The notes under the pieces were generated by a model. The model did not search any database, was not told the origin of the DNA, and saw only the letters and a list, made by a program, of their open reading frames with translations. A program made the position numbers and the translations under genes. From Rhodococcus sp. H36-A4 (GTDB lineage: Bacteria; Actinomycetota; Actinomycetes; Mycobacteriales; Mycobacteriaceae), in assembly GCF_027158005.1 (NCBI RefSeq), contig NZ_JAPVLQ010000003.1:524851-588850 (forward strand): a DNA stretch of 64,000 nucleotides. The letters are read 5' to 3'. Position 1 is the first letter of the stretch; each line of letters starts with the position of its first letter. Of this stretch, positions 32,086 through 42,456 are shown in pieces.

Positions 32086-32868
32086 TCAGTGACCGAGAAT
32101 CTTGCCCAAGAAGTCCTTGGCACGTTCGGATTTCGGTGCGGTGAAGAAGCTGTCGGGGTCGGTGTCCTCGACGACTGCGCCATCGGCCATGAAGATGACA
32201 CGGTCACCGGCTTTGCGCGCGAATCCCATCTCGTGGGTGACGACGAGCATCGTCATTCCCTCCTTGGCCAAAGATGTCATCACGTCGAGAACTTCGTTGA
32301 CCATTTCGGGATCGAGAGCGGACGTCGGCTCGTCGAACAACATCACTTTGGGGTTCATGGCGAGTGAGCGAGCAATCGCCACCCGTTGCTGCTGTCCGCC
32401 GGAAAGCTGAGCCGGATACTTGTCGGCCTGATTTGCAATACCGACACGTTCGAGCAGCGCCTGGGCCGACTTACGTGCCTCGTCCTTCTTGAGCTTGCGC
32501 ACTTTGAGAGGCGCAAGCATGACGTTCTCGAGGATGGTCTTGTGGGCGAAAAGGTTGAACGACTGGAAGACCATCCCGACGTCGGCGCGAAGCGCGGCGA
32601 GCGCTTTGCCTTCGGCAGGAAGGATCGAGCCGTCGACCTCGATGGAACCGGAGTCGATGGGTTCGAGTCGGTTGATCGTTCGGCACAACGTCGATTTCCC
32701 GGACCCGGACGGTCCAACGACAATGACGACCTGACCGGTAGGGACCTCGAGGTTGATGTCCCTGAGGACGTGCAGATCACCGAAATGCTTGTCTACCGAT
32801 TTCAGGGAGATCATGGAGGGTCGGTCGGCAACTGCTCCGGAAGCCGGCGCGTCGGTGGCATGCGTCAT
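32086..32868 (-). CDS. gluA: Glutamate ABC transporter ATPase GluA
   Basis: The 260-residue ATPase powers glutamate import. It has Walker [10 protein letters not shown], the signature LSGGQQQR, Walker B VMLFDEP and the switch His in [13 protein letters not shown] 32868 ([11 protein letters not shown]) is used; a start at [11 protein letters not shown] is possible because the first 18 residues are not conserved-looking. It is the first gene of gluABCD and diverges from miaB, with a 167-base promoter region between them. Confidence 0.94.
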   Translation of the reverse strand: MTHATDAPASGAVADRPSMISLKSVDKHFGDLHVLRDINLEVPTGQVVIVVGPSGSGKSTLCRTINRLEPIDSGSIEVDGSILPAEGKALAALRADVGMVFQSFNLFAHKTILENVMLAPLKVRKLKKDEARKSAQALLERVGIANQADKYPAQLSGGQQQRVAIARSLAMNPKVMLFDEPTSALDPEMVNEVLDVMTSLAKEGMTMLVVTHEMGFARKAGDRVIFMADGAVVEDTDPDSFFTAPKSERAKDFLGKILGH

Positions 32869-33035
32869 AGGGCAGAACCTTATTCGTAGTTTGGTCGTCG
32901 ACAACGCCGTTAACGCAACATTCTTCGATTATGTAATGGAAACTTTACTGTCGGTGCACTCAGGCCGAGGAGACGGATCGAGAAAGTGGCGTATCCCCGG
33001 CGACGGACGGTCGCGCCGGGCCGTACCCTGGCAGT

Positions 33036-34553
33036 GTGGAAACGAGTGACCAGATGACCCAGAGGAGCTACGAGGTCCGCACGCACGGGTGCCAGATGAA
33101 CGTGCACGACTCGGAGAGACTGGCAGGTCTGCTCGAAGAGGCTGGCTATGTGCCGGCCGATGTAGGTTCCGATGCCGATCTCGTGGTCTTCAACACCTGC
33201 GCTGTTCGAGAGAACGCGGACAACAAGCTTTACGGAAATCTGGGCATGCTTCGGCCCGCCAAGACGCGCAATCCTCGTATGCAGATTGCGGTCGGTGGCT
33301 GCTTGGCACAAAAGGACCGCGACACGGTCGTCAAGAAGGCCCCGTGGGTGGACGTGGTTTTTGGAACCCACAACATCGGCTCGCTTCCGGTCCTGCTCGA
33401 GCGCGCCCGACACAACAACGAAGCTCAGGTCGAGATTCTCGAATCTCTGGAGGCATTTCCGTCGACTCTGCCGGCGAAGCGTGAGTCCCCGTACGCGGGA
33501 TGGGTATCGATTTCGGTGGGCTGTAACAACACCTGCACGTTCTGCATCGTCCCCGCGCTGCGCGGCAAGGAGATCGACCGCTCACCCGGGGACATTCTTG
33601 CGGAGGTGCAGGCACTCGTCGACCAAGGCGTTCTCGAAGTGACTCTGCTCGGTCAAAATGTCAATGCCTATGGGGCTTCGTTCGCGGACCCGGCACTCCC
33701 ACGTGACCGCGGCGCGTTCGCCGCACTGTTGAAGGCCTGCGGCGAGATCGAAGGCCTCGAGCGGGTGCGCTTCACATCGCCGCATCCGGCCGAGTTCACC
33801 GGCGACGTGATCGATGCGATGGCTACCACACCGAACGTCTGCCCGACGTTGCACATGCCGTTGCAGTCGGGTTCGGACCGAGTTCTCAAAGCGATGCGGC
33901 GGTCGTATCGGCAGAGCAAGTTTCTTGGGATCATCGACAAGGTACGTGAAGTGATGCCCCACGCGGCGATCACAACCGACATCATCGTCGGATTCCCCGG
34001 TGAGACGGAGGAGGACTTCGAGCAGACTCTGGAGGTCATGCGCCGCGCGAAGTTCGCGAACGCGTACACCTTTCAGTACTCCAAGCGCCCCGGTACACCG
34101 GCTGCTGACATGGGGGACCAGATACCCAAGGCGATTGTTCAGGAGCGCTACCTACGGCTCATCGCCCTGCAGGAGGAGATCGTCCTCGAATCCAACCGCG
34201 AACTCATCGGGACCGAAGTAGAACTGTTGGTTGCGACCGGCGAGGGTCGCAAGAATGCCGCCACGCATCGCAAAAGTGGTCGTGCCCGGGACGGGCGACT
34301 CGTTCACTTCCGAGCCGAGGACCACCAGATTGCGGCCATCAGACCCGGTGACGTCGTCACCACGACGATCACCGCGGCCGCTCCTTACCATCTCATCGCC
34401 GACACCGGCGTTGTCTCGCACCGTCGCACCGCTGCCGGTGATGCGTACGAACGCGGAATACTCCCGAAGACGGCCCCCATCGGCGTCGGGTTGGGCCTGC
34501 CGGCTGTCGGCGTCCCGGCTCCAGCGCCCGTAGTGACAGGATGCAGCGCATGA
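33036..34553 (+). CDS. miaB: tRNA-2-methylthio-N6-dimethylallyladenosine synthase MiaB
   Basis: MiaB adds the 2-methylthio group to isopentenyl-A37 of tRNAs. The 505-residue radical-SAM enzyme has an N-terminal UPF0004 domain with the second iron-sulfur cluster cysteines (THGCQMN, NTCAVRE, GGCLAQ), the SAM-cluster motif CNNTCTFC, and a TRAM domain near the end. The last 55 residues are a Pro/Gly/Val-rich tail. The start is GTG 33036; ATG 33054 is an alternative. miaA, which makes the substrate nucleotide, is 3 kb downstream. The next gene overlaps the stop by 4 bases. Confidence 0.96.
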   Translation: METSDQMTQRSYEVRTHGCQMNVHDSERLAGLLEEAGYVPADVGSDADLVVFNTCAVRENADNKLYGNLGMLRPAKTRNPRMQIAVGGCLAQKDRDTVVKKAPWVDVVFGTHNIGSLPVLLERARHNNEAQVEILESLEAFPSTLPAKRESPYAGWVSISVGCNNTCTFCIVPALRGKEIDRSPGDILAEVQALVDQGVLEVTLLGQNVNAYGASFADPALPRDRGAFAALLKACGEIEGLERVRFTSPHPAEFTGDVIDAMATTPNVCPTLHMPLQSGSDRVLKAMRRSYRQSKFLGIIDKVREVMPHAAITTDIIVGFPGETEEDFEQTLEVMRRAKFANAYTFQYSKRPGTPAADMGDQIPKAIVQERYLRLIALQEEIVLESNRELIGTEVELLVATGEGRKNAATHRKSGRARDGRLVHFRAEDHQIAAIRPGDVVTTTITAAAPYHLIADTGVVSHRRTAAGDAYERGILPKTAPIGVGLGLPAVGVPAPAPVVTGCSA

Positions 34554-35146
34554 CCAAGTCGAGGCCCAGCAGCGAAGACGGCAGCGCACCCGATTACGAC
34601 ACCGCGGAGCGGAAGATCGATTCGGAGATCGACCCAGGAGCGCGGGCGGTGGTGGTCGCCGTACTGGTTCTCGTGCTGCTGGTCACTTTCGTGTTGCCAC
34701 ATGCCGGATCTGCTACCGGACTCGACGTCCTGTCCGGCAGTGACAAAGGGCTCGGCGAATCCATTGCGTTGCCGTCCCGGATCTTCGTCGGGTTCGTCGC
34801 AGTGTTCGGCGTGGTCTTCTCGGTCCTCGCCCTCGTGACCAGGGTGTGGGCACTCGCGTGGATAGCGCTCAGCGGCTGCGCCGTGGCGTCGGTATTCGGA
34901 ATGCTGTCGATCTGGTCGAGACAGACACTGCCGACGGACTCTACGGGCGGTGGACCCGGAATCGGTCTCATCATCGCGTGGATCGCGGTGGTCGTCCTGA
35001 CGTTCCAGTGGCTGAAGGCCGTGTGGAACAAAACCAACGCGCAATTGGCCGCACAAGAACGTCGCCGCGTCGCCGCGGCCGAGAACGAGCAGAACTCACG
35101 GTGGGGCGGACCCATTCTCGGGCGTCCGACCGACCGTAAGCTCTGA
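34550..35146 (+). CDS. Four-helix membrane protein (Rv2732c-like)
   Basis: The 198-residue protein has a charged N-terminus, four hydrophobic helices (starting at [52 protein letters not shown] and [17 protein letters not shown]) and a basic tail. It matches the protein after miaB in M. tuberculosis (Rv2732c). I use ATG 34550, which overlaps the miaB stop; ATG 34541 would add three residues. The function is unknown. Confidence 0.82.
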   Translation: MTKSRPSSEDGSAPDYDTAERKIDSEIDPGARAVVVAVLVLVLLVTFVLPHAGSATGLDVLSGSDKGLGESIALPSRIFVGFVAVFGVVFSVLALVTRVWALAWIALSGCAVASVFGMLSIWSRQTLPTDSTGGGPGIGLIIAWIAVVVLTFQWLKAVWNKTNAQLAAQERRRVAAAENEQNSRWGGPILGRPTDRKL

Positions 35147-35153
35147 CTTCGAC

Positions 35154-36608
35154 TTACATCTCGCCGACGGCGCCCTCTGCCGCTTCGGCCCACTCGCGCC
35201 ATTGCTGCGCTTGCTCGAGCGCACGCTTGGCGTCCTTGTCCTTGCCTGCCGCTCGAGCTTTGGCGGCCTGCTCTTCGAACTGAGCGACGCGCTCGCGGAA
35301 CTGAGCAGCACGGGCCAACGCCTCCGGATCGGTGCGTCGCCACTGTGAGTCCACCGCGTCCCGTACCGACTTTTCCAGGGCGCGTAAGCGACCTTCGAGT
35401 TCCTGCATCTTCTCTCGCGGAACCTTGCCCAGTGCGTCCCACTTCTCTTGAAGGTCACGCAGAGCCGCACGCGCCCCATCGAGGTCGCTACTCGGATTTA
35501 TGTTGCCGTATTTTGCAAGCAATTCTTCTTTCGCGGTTGCATTCGATTCGAATTCCGCGTCACGCTCGGACGCCGCAGAATTGCGTGCAGCGAAGAACAC
35601 ATCCTGGGCAGCTTTGAAGTCCTTCCACAGCGCATCGTCGGCATCGCGAGGCGCGCGGCCGGCAGCTTTCCAGTCGACGAGCAGATCGCGGAATGCGGCG
35701 GCTGTGGGACCCCAATCGGTCGACGACGAGAGGGCCTGAGCCTGCTCGACCAGTTCTTCCTTGCGAGTTTTCGCGGCACCTCGCTCGCGATCGAGATCGG
35801 CGAAGTGAGCACCTCTACGTCGATTGAAATTCTCGCGGGCTTTCGAGTAGCGCTTCCACAGAGCATCGTCGACCTTGCGATCTACTCCGCGGATCGTTTT
35901 CCACTCGTCGAGAATTTCTCGCAGACGGTCGCCGGCGTTTTTCCATTGCGTGGATTCGCTACCGATCTGCTCGGCCTCGGTTGCCAACTCCTCCTTGCGG
36001 GAGGTGTGTGCGGCGCGCTCGATCTCCTTCTCGTGCTTCGCGACGGCTGCAGCGGCCTCAGAGTGCTCGACGACGATCTCCAGGCGGTCGTGCAAGCCAG
36101 CGATGTCTCCGATCACTGCGGCTGTCGGAAGCGTTTCGAGCAAGGCCAAGGCCGCTGCCTTCGTCTTCTTCGCATCTCCGGAACCCGCAGTGAGCCTGGC
36201 TTCGAGCAAAGCCACCTCGGTGGAAAGATCGTCGTAGCGCCGTCCGAAGTGTGCGAGACCTTCGGCAGCGTCTCCGGCCTGCCACGATCCGATCTGTCTT
36301 TCGCCGTCCGCGGTCTTCACCCAGGCCGTACCGTCGTCGTCCACTCGGCCGAACTTGTTGGGATCGCTCGGCGGCGCGATCGTCGGAACGACAGACGGGA
36401 CGTGGGACGACACCGGATGAGGTTTGGCAACCCCGCCGTCGAGCCTTGGTTTGGGTGCTCCCGGTTTCGGACCGCCAGGCTTGGGTGCCCCGGGTTTGGG
36501 GACACTCGGTGTTGGGGCGGCCGGTGTTGGGGCCATTGGGGCCATCGCTCCAGGTGTCTGGGCGGGCTGCTCGGTGGATCCGCTGGTGGTGTCGCCAAGA
36601 TCGGACAT
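35154..36608 (-). CDS. DUF349 helical-repeat protein (Rv2731-like)
   Basis: The 484-residue protein begins with a Pro/Ala/Lys-rich segment of about 85 residues made of [14 protein letters not shown] repeats. [18 protein letters not shown] motif follows, then at least three helical DUF349 repeats (for example [28 protein letters not shown] and [28 protein letters not shown]) and a coiled-coil tail. DUF349 proteins are of unknown biochemical function. The gene converges on the membrane gene after miaB and diverges from the dioxygenase-like gene. Confidence 0.85.
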   Translation of the reverse strand: MSDLGDTTSGSTEQPAQTPGAMAPMAPTPAAPTPSVPKPGAPKPGGPKPGAPKPRLDGGVAKPHPVSSHVPSVVPTIAPPSDPNKFGRVDDDGTAWVKTADGERQIGSWQAGDAAEGLAHFGRRYDDLSTEVALLEARLTAGSGDAKKTKAAALALLETLPTAAVIGDIAGLHDRLEIVVEHSEAAAAVAKHEKEIERAAHTSRKEELATEAEQIGSESTQWKNAGDRLREILDEWKTIRGVDRKVDDALWKRYSKARENFNRRRGAHFADLDRERGAAKTRKEELVEQAQALSSSTDWGPTAAAFRDLLVDWKAAGRAPRDADDALWKDFKAAQDVFFAARNSAASERDAEFESNATAKEELLAKYGNINPSSDLDGARAALRDLQEKWDALGKVPREKMQELEGRLRALEKSVRDAVDSQWRRTDPEALARAAQFRERVAQFEEQAAKARAAGKDKDAKRALEQAQQWREWAEAAEGAVGEM

Positions 36609-36830
36609 TGTTCCTCATCTCTGCCGCGCGTCACGGCTGCCTCTATCGCGCTGAAAGTCACGGTGGACCACTCCGACTATCCGGTGCCACCGTCGACGCA
36701 GTGGACATCATGGACACTCGATGCCTACCGTGCTCACCATTCAAACAGGTCAGACGCTTCTACGCGTCGCCGTCCGTCATTTCGCTGCCGTGTCGGCGGT
36801 GCTTGGATACGAGCGACTAGCGTTGGCGCC

Positions 36831-37559
36831 GTGTTGTCTGCAGTAGCCATCGTGCCGTCGCCCCCGATTCTGGTTCCCGAACTGACCGGACGCTCGGTCA
36901 CGGAAGCGCTCGCGGTTCGAGCCGCGACCCTCGAAGCCGGTGGCATTCTGGGTGCGCTCGCGGACCGATGGATTGCGCTGGGTGTGCACGAGAAAGCCCG
37001 TACCGTTCCTTCGGGCTCACGTGGAAGCTTTGCCGCTTACGGCGTCGATGTGAAAGTCGCGTTCTCACCCGCTGACGTCACGACGGAGATCGATTCGACC
37101 ATTCCCTTGGCCGCGCTGGTAGCGGGATGGATTCGGGACCACAGTGCCCCGGGCGCGGTAGTCGATGTGCACCTGGTGGGGCGCGACGCATCGAGTGAGA
37201 GTTGTGTGAGCATCGGCCGCGAACTTCGGAAGTCGATGGATGACAGCGCAGAGCCGTGGGGATTGCTGGTGGTGGCCGACGGGTCGACGATGCTGACGGC
37301 GAAAGCCCCCGGATCCTTCGACCCACGCGCGGAAGAGATACAGACCCAGATCGATGATGCGCTGGCAAACGCCGATGTAGATGCGCTCGCCGGACTCGAT
37401 CGACAGTTGTGTGCCGGCGTCGGCGTGGAAGGCGTTGCTGCGTGGCAGACCCTGGCAGGGATCGTGGGCGATTGCGGGGGCGAGCTGCGGCCGAAGACGC
37501 TGTACCGAGGCGCTCCTTTCGGCGTCGGCTATTTCGTCGGTACTTGGGAGTCCTTGTGA
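36831..37559 (+). CDS. Class III extradiol dioxygenase-like (LigB-fold) protein, Rv2728c-like
   Basis: The 242-residue protein starts [20 protein letters not shown], the pattern of the LigB/extradiol dioxygenase-like family, where the first strand carries a metal-ligand region. The middle ([22 protein letters not shown]) and end ([16 protein letters not shown]) also fit. The usual metal-ligand His pair is not evident, so it may not be an enzyme. The equivalent in M. tuberculosis, Rv2728c, precedes miaA as here. The open frame extends far upstream antisense to the DUF349 gene; I take GTG 36831. The stop overlaps the miaA start. Confidence 0.72.
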   Translation: MLSAVAIVPSPPILVPELTGRSVTEALAVRAATLEAGGILGALADRWIALGVHEKARTVPSGSRGSFAAYGVDVKVAFSPADVTTEIDSTIPLAALVAGWIRDHSAPGAVVDVHLVGRDASSESCVSIGRELRKSMDDSAEPWGLLVVADGSTMLTAKAPGSFDPRAEEIQTQIDDALANADVDALAGLDRQLCAGVGVEGVAAWQTLAGIVGDCGGELRPKTLYRGAPFGVGYFVGTWESL

Positions 37560-38458
37560 GGATTCCGATCGCCGTGATCGGCCCAACCGCGACGGGGAAG
37601 TCCGATCTGGGCCTCGATCTGGCCGAGAGATTGGACGGTGAGATCGTCAACATCGACGCCATGCAGCAGTACCGCGGAATGGACATCGGCACTGCAAAAC
37701 TGCCGGTGGGCGAGCGGCGCGGCATCGCACACCATCTGCTCGATGTCCTCGATGTGACCGAGACAGCCACAGTCGCGAGATATCAGGATGCCGCAGCCTT
37801 GGAGGTGGACGCCATCTTGGCGCGCGACCGCGTTCCCATCATCGTCGGAGGTTCGATGATGTATGTCCAATCCTTGCTGGACGAGTGGGCGTTCCCGGCC
37901 ACCGATCCGCAGGTCCGGGCGAAATGGGAGCAGATCCTGGCGGACGGCGGAACCGATGCAGTGTATCGAGCGCTCGTAGAACGAGACCCCGAAGCCGCCG
38001 CATCGATCCTGGCCACCGACGGCCGTCGGCTCGTCCGTGCTTTGGAGGTAGTCGAGATCACCGGTAAGCCTTTCGCCGCGTCCGCGCCGAAGATCGGAAA
38101 ACCGCGCTGGGGGACGAAACTTCTCGGTGTCGACCGCGACGCGACCGAATTGGACGAGCGCATCGCGCGCAGGACGGACCTGATGTTTTCTGGCGGCCTG
38201 GTCGGTGAGGTCGAACACCTCGTCGACATCGGCTTGCGTGAGGGGGTCACTGCTCCGCGCGCGATCGGGTACGCCCAGGTACTCGACTACCTTGCGGGGG
38301 AGTGCGATCTGGATTTCGCGCGCGAACGGACTTTCATCGGAACTCGCCGCTATGTCCGTCGTCAGCGATCGTGGTTCCGTCGGGATCCGCGCGTCGACTG
38401 GCTCGATGGCGCCGATCCTGCTCTGCGCGACTCGGCGCTGGCCATCGTCGGAGGTTAG
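37556..38458 (+). CDS. miaA: tRNA dimethylallyltransferase MiaA
   Basis: MiaA transfers the isopentenyl group to A37 of tRNAs that read UNN codons, the substrate step for MiaB. The 300-residue protein has the P-loop GPTATGKSD, the catalytic-base region [29 protein letters not shown], and the ending [24 protein letters not shown] 37556 overlaps the upstream stop by 4 bases. dapF follows 27 bases later and hflX next, the same order as in mycobacteria. Confidence 0.96.
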   Translation: MRIPIAVIGPTATGKSDLGLDLAERLDGEIVNIDAMQQYRGMDIGTAKLPVGERRGIAHHLLDVLDVTETATVARYQDAAALEVDAILARDRVPIIVGGSMMYVQSLLDEWAFPATDPQVRAKWEQILADGGTDAVYRALVERDPEAAASILATDGRRLVRALEVVEITGKPFAASAPKIGKPRWGTKLLGVDRDATELDERIARRTDLMFSGGLVGEVEHLVDIGLREGVTAPRAIGYAQVLDYLAGECDLDFARERTFIGTRRYVRRQRSWFRRDPRVDWLDGADPALRDSALAIVGG

Positions 38459-38485
38459 AATCAGCGCACCCGTAGACTTCGCGCT

Positions 38486-39355
38486 ATGCATTTCGCCAAA
38501 GGCCACGGAACGCAGAACGACTTTCTCGTGCTGCTCGATCCTGATGTCGAGATCGAGCTACTTCGTGTCCGCGTGACGGCCCTGTGCGATCGTAGACAGG
38601 GCCTTGGAGCAGACGGAGTGCTGCGGGTCTCACGCGCAGGGCGTCTTCGCGAGGCAGGCGTCCTCGACCGCCTGCCCTCGGGCGTCGGGCCCACGGACTG
38701 GTTCATGGACTACCGAAACGCTGACGGCAGTATCGCCGAGATGTGCGGCAACGGCGTTCGGGTATTTGCGCACTACCTGCGTGCGAACGGCCTCGAATCG
38801 AGCGATTCTTTCGTGGTCGGTTCCAGGGCCGGCGCGCGACCGGTCACGGTGCACGCTTTCGATGACACCAGCGCAGACGTCACCGTCGGCATGGGCGAAG
38901 TCCGCTTGATGGGTGCCAGCAGTACGACCCTCGGCGGTCATCAGTACGACGGCATCGGAATCGACGTCGGAAATCCCCACCTGGCGTGCGTTGACCCGGT
39001 CGCCGACATCGCTTCACTACGTGCGCTCGATCTGTCGACACCGCCGGAACTGGACGGCGGTTTCTTCACCGCGGGGGCAAACGTCGAAATCCTCACCCGA
39101 CTGCAATCCGGTCGCGTCGACATGCGAGTTTTCGAACGCGGGGTAGGGGAGACGCGTTCGTGCGGGACCGGCACGGTGGCAGCAGCAGCGGCAGCGTTGT
39201 CGTACGAGGGTCTCGACTCCGGTCGAGTGGTGGTAGGCGTGCCAGGAGGCGAAGTGACGGTGTCGATCGATGACGAGGGAGCATCGCTGCGCGGGCCGTC
39301 TGTGCTGTTGGCGAACGGCACCATCGATGACCAGTGGTGGCGCGAGCGTGCGTGA
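38486..39355 (+). CDS. dapF: Diaminopimelate epimerase DapF
   Basis: DapF converts LL- to meso-diaminopimelate for lysine and peptidoglycan. The 289-residue protein has the catalytic cysteine pair in MCGNGVRVF and RSCGTGT, the substrate motifs GHGTQNDF near the start and GADG. It has an insertion ([17 protein letters not shown]) after GADGVL, often seen in actinobacteria. It completes the DAP genes in the window with dapA and dapB. Confidence 0.96.
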   Translation: MHFAKGHGTQNDFLVLLDPDVEIELLRVRVTALCDRRQGLGADGVLRVSRAGRLREAGVLDRLPSGVGPTDWFMDYRNADGSIAEMCGNGVRVFAHYLRANGLESSDSFVVGSRAGARPVTVHAFDDTSADVTVGMGEVRLMGASSTTLGGHQYDGIGIDVGNPHLACVDPVADIASLRALDLSTPPELDGGFFTAGANVEILTRLQSGRVDMRVFERGVGETRSCGTGTVAAAAAALSYEGLDSGRVVVGVPGGEVTVSIDDEGASLRGPSVLLANGTIDDQWWRERA

Positions 39356-39400
39356 ATCTCATGTGCATGCGCTGGTGATTTAGTGGATCATTGACGGTGC

Positions 39401-41071
39401 ATGACCAACACACATCGAATCGATAGCGATTCCGACTCGAGGAATGACGATATAACGGATTCAGAACAGCAGGATTCAGTGAAGCAGAACCTCACTGAGC
39501 AGAACCTCACTGGGCAGCTCTCCTCAGGGCCGGACACGGCTGAGCGCGACACGACTGAGTCTGCCGCCCCGCAGGACAGTGGAGCAGAGCAAAGCTCGTC
39601 GTGGACTCGGCAGGAGTCCGATGCCTGGTCGCGTCGACTCGCCCGATCACCGCTCCCCGCTGACGAGTCTTCTCCGTCCGCTGGAGACATGCAGCTCGAA
39701 GAACGCACTGCATTGCGTCGTGTGGCAGGTTTGTCTACCGAGCTCGAGGACGTCACCGAGGTCGAGTACCGGCAGTTGCGGCTCGAACGAGTCGTCTTGG
39801 TCGGCGTGTGGACCAGCGGCACCGCAGCACAAGCGGAATCCAGTATGGCCGAGCTGGCTGCGTTGGCCGAAACTGCAGGATCAGAGGTACTGGAAGCGCT
39901 CGTGCAGCGACGCGACAAGCCCGATGCGGCGACCTACATCGGTTCCGGTAAGGCCAAAGAGGTCCGCGATGTCGTCGTGGCGACAGGCGCCGACACCGTG
40001 GTCTGTGACGGTGAATTGACCCCGGCTCAGCTCAATGCACTGGAGAAGGTCGTCAAGGTCAAGGTCATCGACCGGACGGCGTTGATCCTCGACATCTTCG
40101 CTCAACACGCAACCTCCCGCGAGGGCAAGGCGCAGGTGGCCTTCGCACAGATGGAGTACATGCTTCCTCGGCTTCGCGGCTGGGGCGAGTCCATGTCCCG
40201 GCAGGCTGGTGGTCGGGCGGGAAGCAATGGCGGGGTAGGGCTTCGTGGTCCCGGTGAGACGAAGATCGAAACCGACAGGCGACGCATTCGTGAGCGTATG
40301 GCCAAGCTTCGGCGGGAGATCAAAGGCATGAAGCAGGCTCGCGACACCAAGCGTGAGCGTCGCCTCGAGAGCACTGTGCCGTCCATCGCGATCGTCGGGT
40401 ACACGAACGCAGGCAAGTCGAGTGTTCTCAATGCACTTACCGGTTCGGGTGTGCTCGTACAGAACGCACTGTTCGCCACCCTCGACCCGACCTCTCGCAG
40501 GTCGACGCTCGAAGACGGCCGCGCGATCGTGCTCACCGACACGGTCGGATTCGTGCGACATCTGCCGACCCAACTGGTGGAAGCCTTCCGTTCGACTTTG
40601 GAGGAAGTGACGGACGCCGATCTGTTGCTGCACGTGGTCGACGGTTCCGATCCGCTTCCCGTGGACCAGATCACCGCAGTTCGCGAAGTGATCATGGACG
40701 TCGTCAAGGAACGCGAGTCCAAGATGCCGCCGGAACTGATCGTGGTCAACAAGATCGATGCCGCAGATCCGGTGCAGTTGACCCAGCTTCGTGGGTTGTT
40801 CCCGGGAGCGCGCTTCGTATCTGCACGGACGGGCGAGGGAATCGGAGAACTGCGTGATCATCTCGGAGACGTCCTTGCCTGGCCGGAAGCCCAGGTCGAC
40901 GTAATGGTGCCGTATACGCGTGGCGATCTCGTCGCTCGGATCCACACCGAAGGCCGGATCACACACTCTTCGCACGAGGCCGAGGGCACACGCGTCGAGG
41001 CTCGGGTGCCTACGGCGCTTGCCTCGGTGCTCGCCGAGTTCGCCGTCGGCGCTGCAGTAGCACCTGCCTGA
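39401..41071 (+). CDS. hflX: GTPase HflX
   Basis: HflX is a ribosome-associated GTPase that helps to split stalled or hibernating ribosomes. The 556-residue protein has an N-terminal HflX nucleotide-binding domain (YIGSGKAKEVRDVV) and a G domain with G1 GYTNAGKS, G3 DTVGFVRHLP and G4 NKID. The first 100 residues are an acidic Ser/Gln-rich extension that includes five-residue repeats (QNLTE, QNLTG) encoded by 15-base repeats. ATG 39401 is used; the real start could lie further in. The next gene begins 4 bases after the stop. Confidence 0.94.
   Translation: MTNTHRIDSDSDSRNDDITDSEQQDSVKQNLTEQNLTGQLSSGPDTAERDTTESAAPQDSGAEQSSSWTRQESDAWSRRLARSPLPADESSPSAGDMQLEERTALRRVAGLSTELEDVTEVEYRQLRLERVVLVGVWTSGTAAQAESSMAELAALAETAGSEVLEALVQRRDKPDAATYIGSGKAKEVRDVVVATGADTVVCDGELTPAQLNALEKVVKVKVIDRTALILDIFAQHATSREGKAQVAFAQMEYMLPRLRGWGESMSRQAGGRAGSNGGVGLRGPGETKIETDRRRIRERMAKLRREIKGMKQARDTKRERRLESTVPSIAIVGYTNAGKSSVLNALTGSGVLVQNALFATLDPTSRRSTLEDGRAIVLTDTVGFVRHLPTQLVEAFRSTLEEVTDADLLLHVVDGSDPLPVDQITAVREVIMDVVKERESKMPPELIVVNKIDAADPVQLTQLRGLFPGARFVSARTGEGIGELRDHLGDVLAWPEAQVDVMVPYTRGDLVARIHTEGRITHSSHEAEGTRVEARVPTALASVLAEFAVGAAVAPA
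39470..39514. repeat. 15-base tandem repeats in the hflX N-terminal coding region
   Basis: Units starting at 39470, 39485 and 39500 share the pattern CAG-A-T/C-CTCACTGAG with a 15-base period; the last two differ by one base. They encode QNLT-type pentapeptides. Confidence 0.85.
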
Positions 41072-41075
41072 GTCG

Positions 41076-42149
41076 ATGCGATCGATTGTGGTTGCAGGGG
41101 CGCTCACGTGTGTACTTCTCGGGGCCGCACCGGCGAGTGCGGCACCCGAGGTTCGCAGCGTGCAGTTCGAAACATATTGCAGCCCCGTGGATCCGGGTCT
41201 CGAAGAGCTTTCCGGTCTGACCTCGATCGACGGTGTGCTCTATGCGATCGGCGACAGCGGTACCGATCATCGGTTGGCTGTGCTCGACGAGCAATGTGCA
41301 GTCGCCCGTTGGCTCGACCTTCCTGTCGATCCCTACGATGTCGAAGATCTTGCCTCGCACGCTGGACGCCTATGGCTGTCTGACACCGGGGACAACCGTG
41401 CGCGCCGCGACACCGTCGCGATCACCGGCATGGACCCCTCGACCGGTGCGGGTGAACTGCATCGTCTGACGTATCCGGACGGACCACACGACGCGGAGAC
41501 TCTGCTGATCGAGCCGTCAGGACGGCCGATCGTGGTGACCAAGGAGCTTTCCGGAGTCAGCGGGATCTACATCCCTGTCGGCGACGCCACCGTCGATCGG
41601 TTGCCTTCACCCGGTCCGACGCCACTGCAGAAGGTCGGCGAGTTGACCTTCCATCGCACCGCAACTCCCGGTGGTCCGCCCTTCGTCGCTGGTTCGATTT
41701 TGGCCACCGGAGGGGCGATCAGTGCTGACGGCACCGTCGTCGCGGTCCGAACGTACAACGATGTCTACCTGTTCGGTGTCCACGACGGCGATATCGTGGA
41801 GGCCCTCGGCAGCGATCCTGTCGTTGTCGCGGCACCCCAGCAACCCCAGGGTGAGGCGCTTGCCTTCGATTTGGATGGAAACCTTCTCGTCGCGTCGGAG
41901 GCAGTCGTGTCGGAGGCAGTCGTGTCAGGGGCAGTCGCGTCGGGGGCAGCGGCTGTTCCGCTACCCCCTATCCAGATGCTTCGTGGTGCAACCGATCTGG
42001 TGGTCGCCGAACGTACCGATACACAACTCGCGACGGCCGGCGCCGAGTCCGAATCGAAGAGCCGATGGGTACTCGGTGCGATGGCCGTCGCGGGTGTTCT
42101 CGTTCTGTTGTCGGTCGCCTACGGCGTCAGGACTGCACGCCGCAGGTGA
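41076..42149 (+). CDS. Secreted/anchored beta-propeller-like protein with C-terminal membrane helix
   Basis: The 357-residue protein has a signal peptide (IVVAGALTCVLLGAAPASA) and a beta-rich domain with blade-like repeats (ELSGLTSIDGVLYAIGDSG, DVEDLASHAGRLWLSDTGDN, QGEALAFDLDGNLLVAS). A single C-terminal helix (VLGAMAVAGVLVLLSVAYGV) is followed by RTARRR. It should be held at the outer face of the membrane. The fold resembles secreted propellers of the esterase/phytase-like type, but no catalytic set is clear. A short linker of 15-base repeats precedes the anchor. It directly follows hflX. Confidence 0.72.
   Translation: MRSIVVAGALTCVLLGAAPASAAPEVRSVQFETYCSPVDPGLEELSGLTSIDGVLYAIGDSGTDHRLAVLDEQCAVARWLDLPVDPYDVEDLASHAGRLWLSDTGDNRARRDTVAITGMDPSTGAGELHRLTYPDGPHDAETLLIEPSGRPIVVTKELSGVSGIYIPVGDATVDRLPSPGPTPLQKVGELTFHRTATPGGPPFVAGSILATGGAISADGTVVAVRTYNDVYLFGVHDGDIVEALGSDPVVVAAPQQPQGEALAFDLDGNLLVASEAVVSEAVVSGAVASGAAAVPLPPIQMLRGATDLVVAERTDTQLATAGAESESKSRWVLGAMAVAGVLVLLSVAYGVRTARRR
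41892..41951. repeat. Four 15-base tandem repeats in the linker of the anchored secreted protein
   Basis: Units at 41892, 41907, 41922 and 41937 follow G(C/T)GTCGGAGGCAGTC with few changes. They encode VSEAV-type pentapeptides before the membrane anchor. Confidence 0.9.
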
Positions 42150-42161
42150 CGCGACAGGACG

Positions 42162-42419
42162 TCAGGCGTCCAGATCTGCGGCGACCAGCGCCACGATCTT
42201 GTCGAGTGTTGCTTGATCCTCGCTCTCGACGACGACCTCGGTCCCTTTGGTGGCGCCGAGGGTCATGATCATCAGCGCGGATCCGGCGTCGACCGGCTCC
42301 TGGTCTTCGACCGCCAGGGTGACGTCGACGCCTGCTTCGGCAACGGCGTCGGCGATGAGAGCTGCGGGTCGAGCGTGCAGGCCGATGGACGATCCGACGG
42401 TGACTGTGGTGCTGGGCAT
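42162..42419 (-). CDS. ptsH: PTS phosphocarrier protein HPr
   Basis: HPr passes phosphate from enzyme I to sugar-specific IIA domains. The 85-residue protein has the phosphorylated His15 in GLHARPA. A regulatory Ser is possible in GSALMIMTLG, the usual Ser46 region. ATG 42419 is used. It is the last gene of fruR-fruK-fruA-ptsH and lies 37 bases after fruA. Enzyme I is encoded divergently upstream of fruR, so the whole fructose pathway is in one locus. Confidence 0.95.
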   Translation of the reverse strand: MPSTTVTVGSSIGLHARPAALIADAVAEAGVDVTLAVEDQEPVDAGSALMIMTLGATKGTEVVVESEDQATLDKIVALVAADLDA

Positions 42420-42456
42420 GAAGTGCTCCTTGGTTGTGTGTAGCGAGGGTTGTCGA

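Noticed and set aside
35448..36830. Long upstream part of the open frame of the dioxygenase-like gene
   Set aside because: It is antisense to the DUF349 gene, which has clear repeats; codon pattern there is a shadow.
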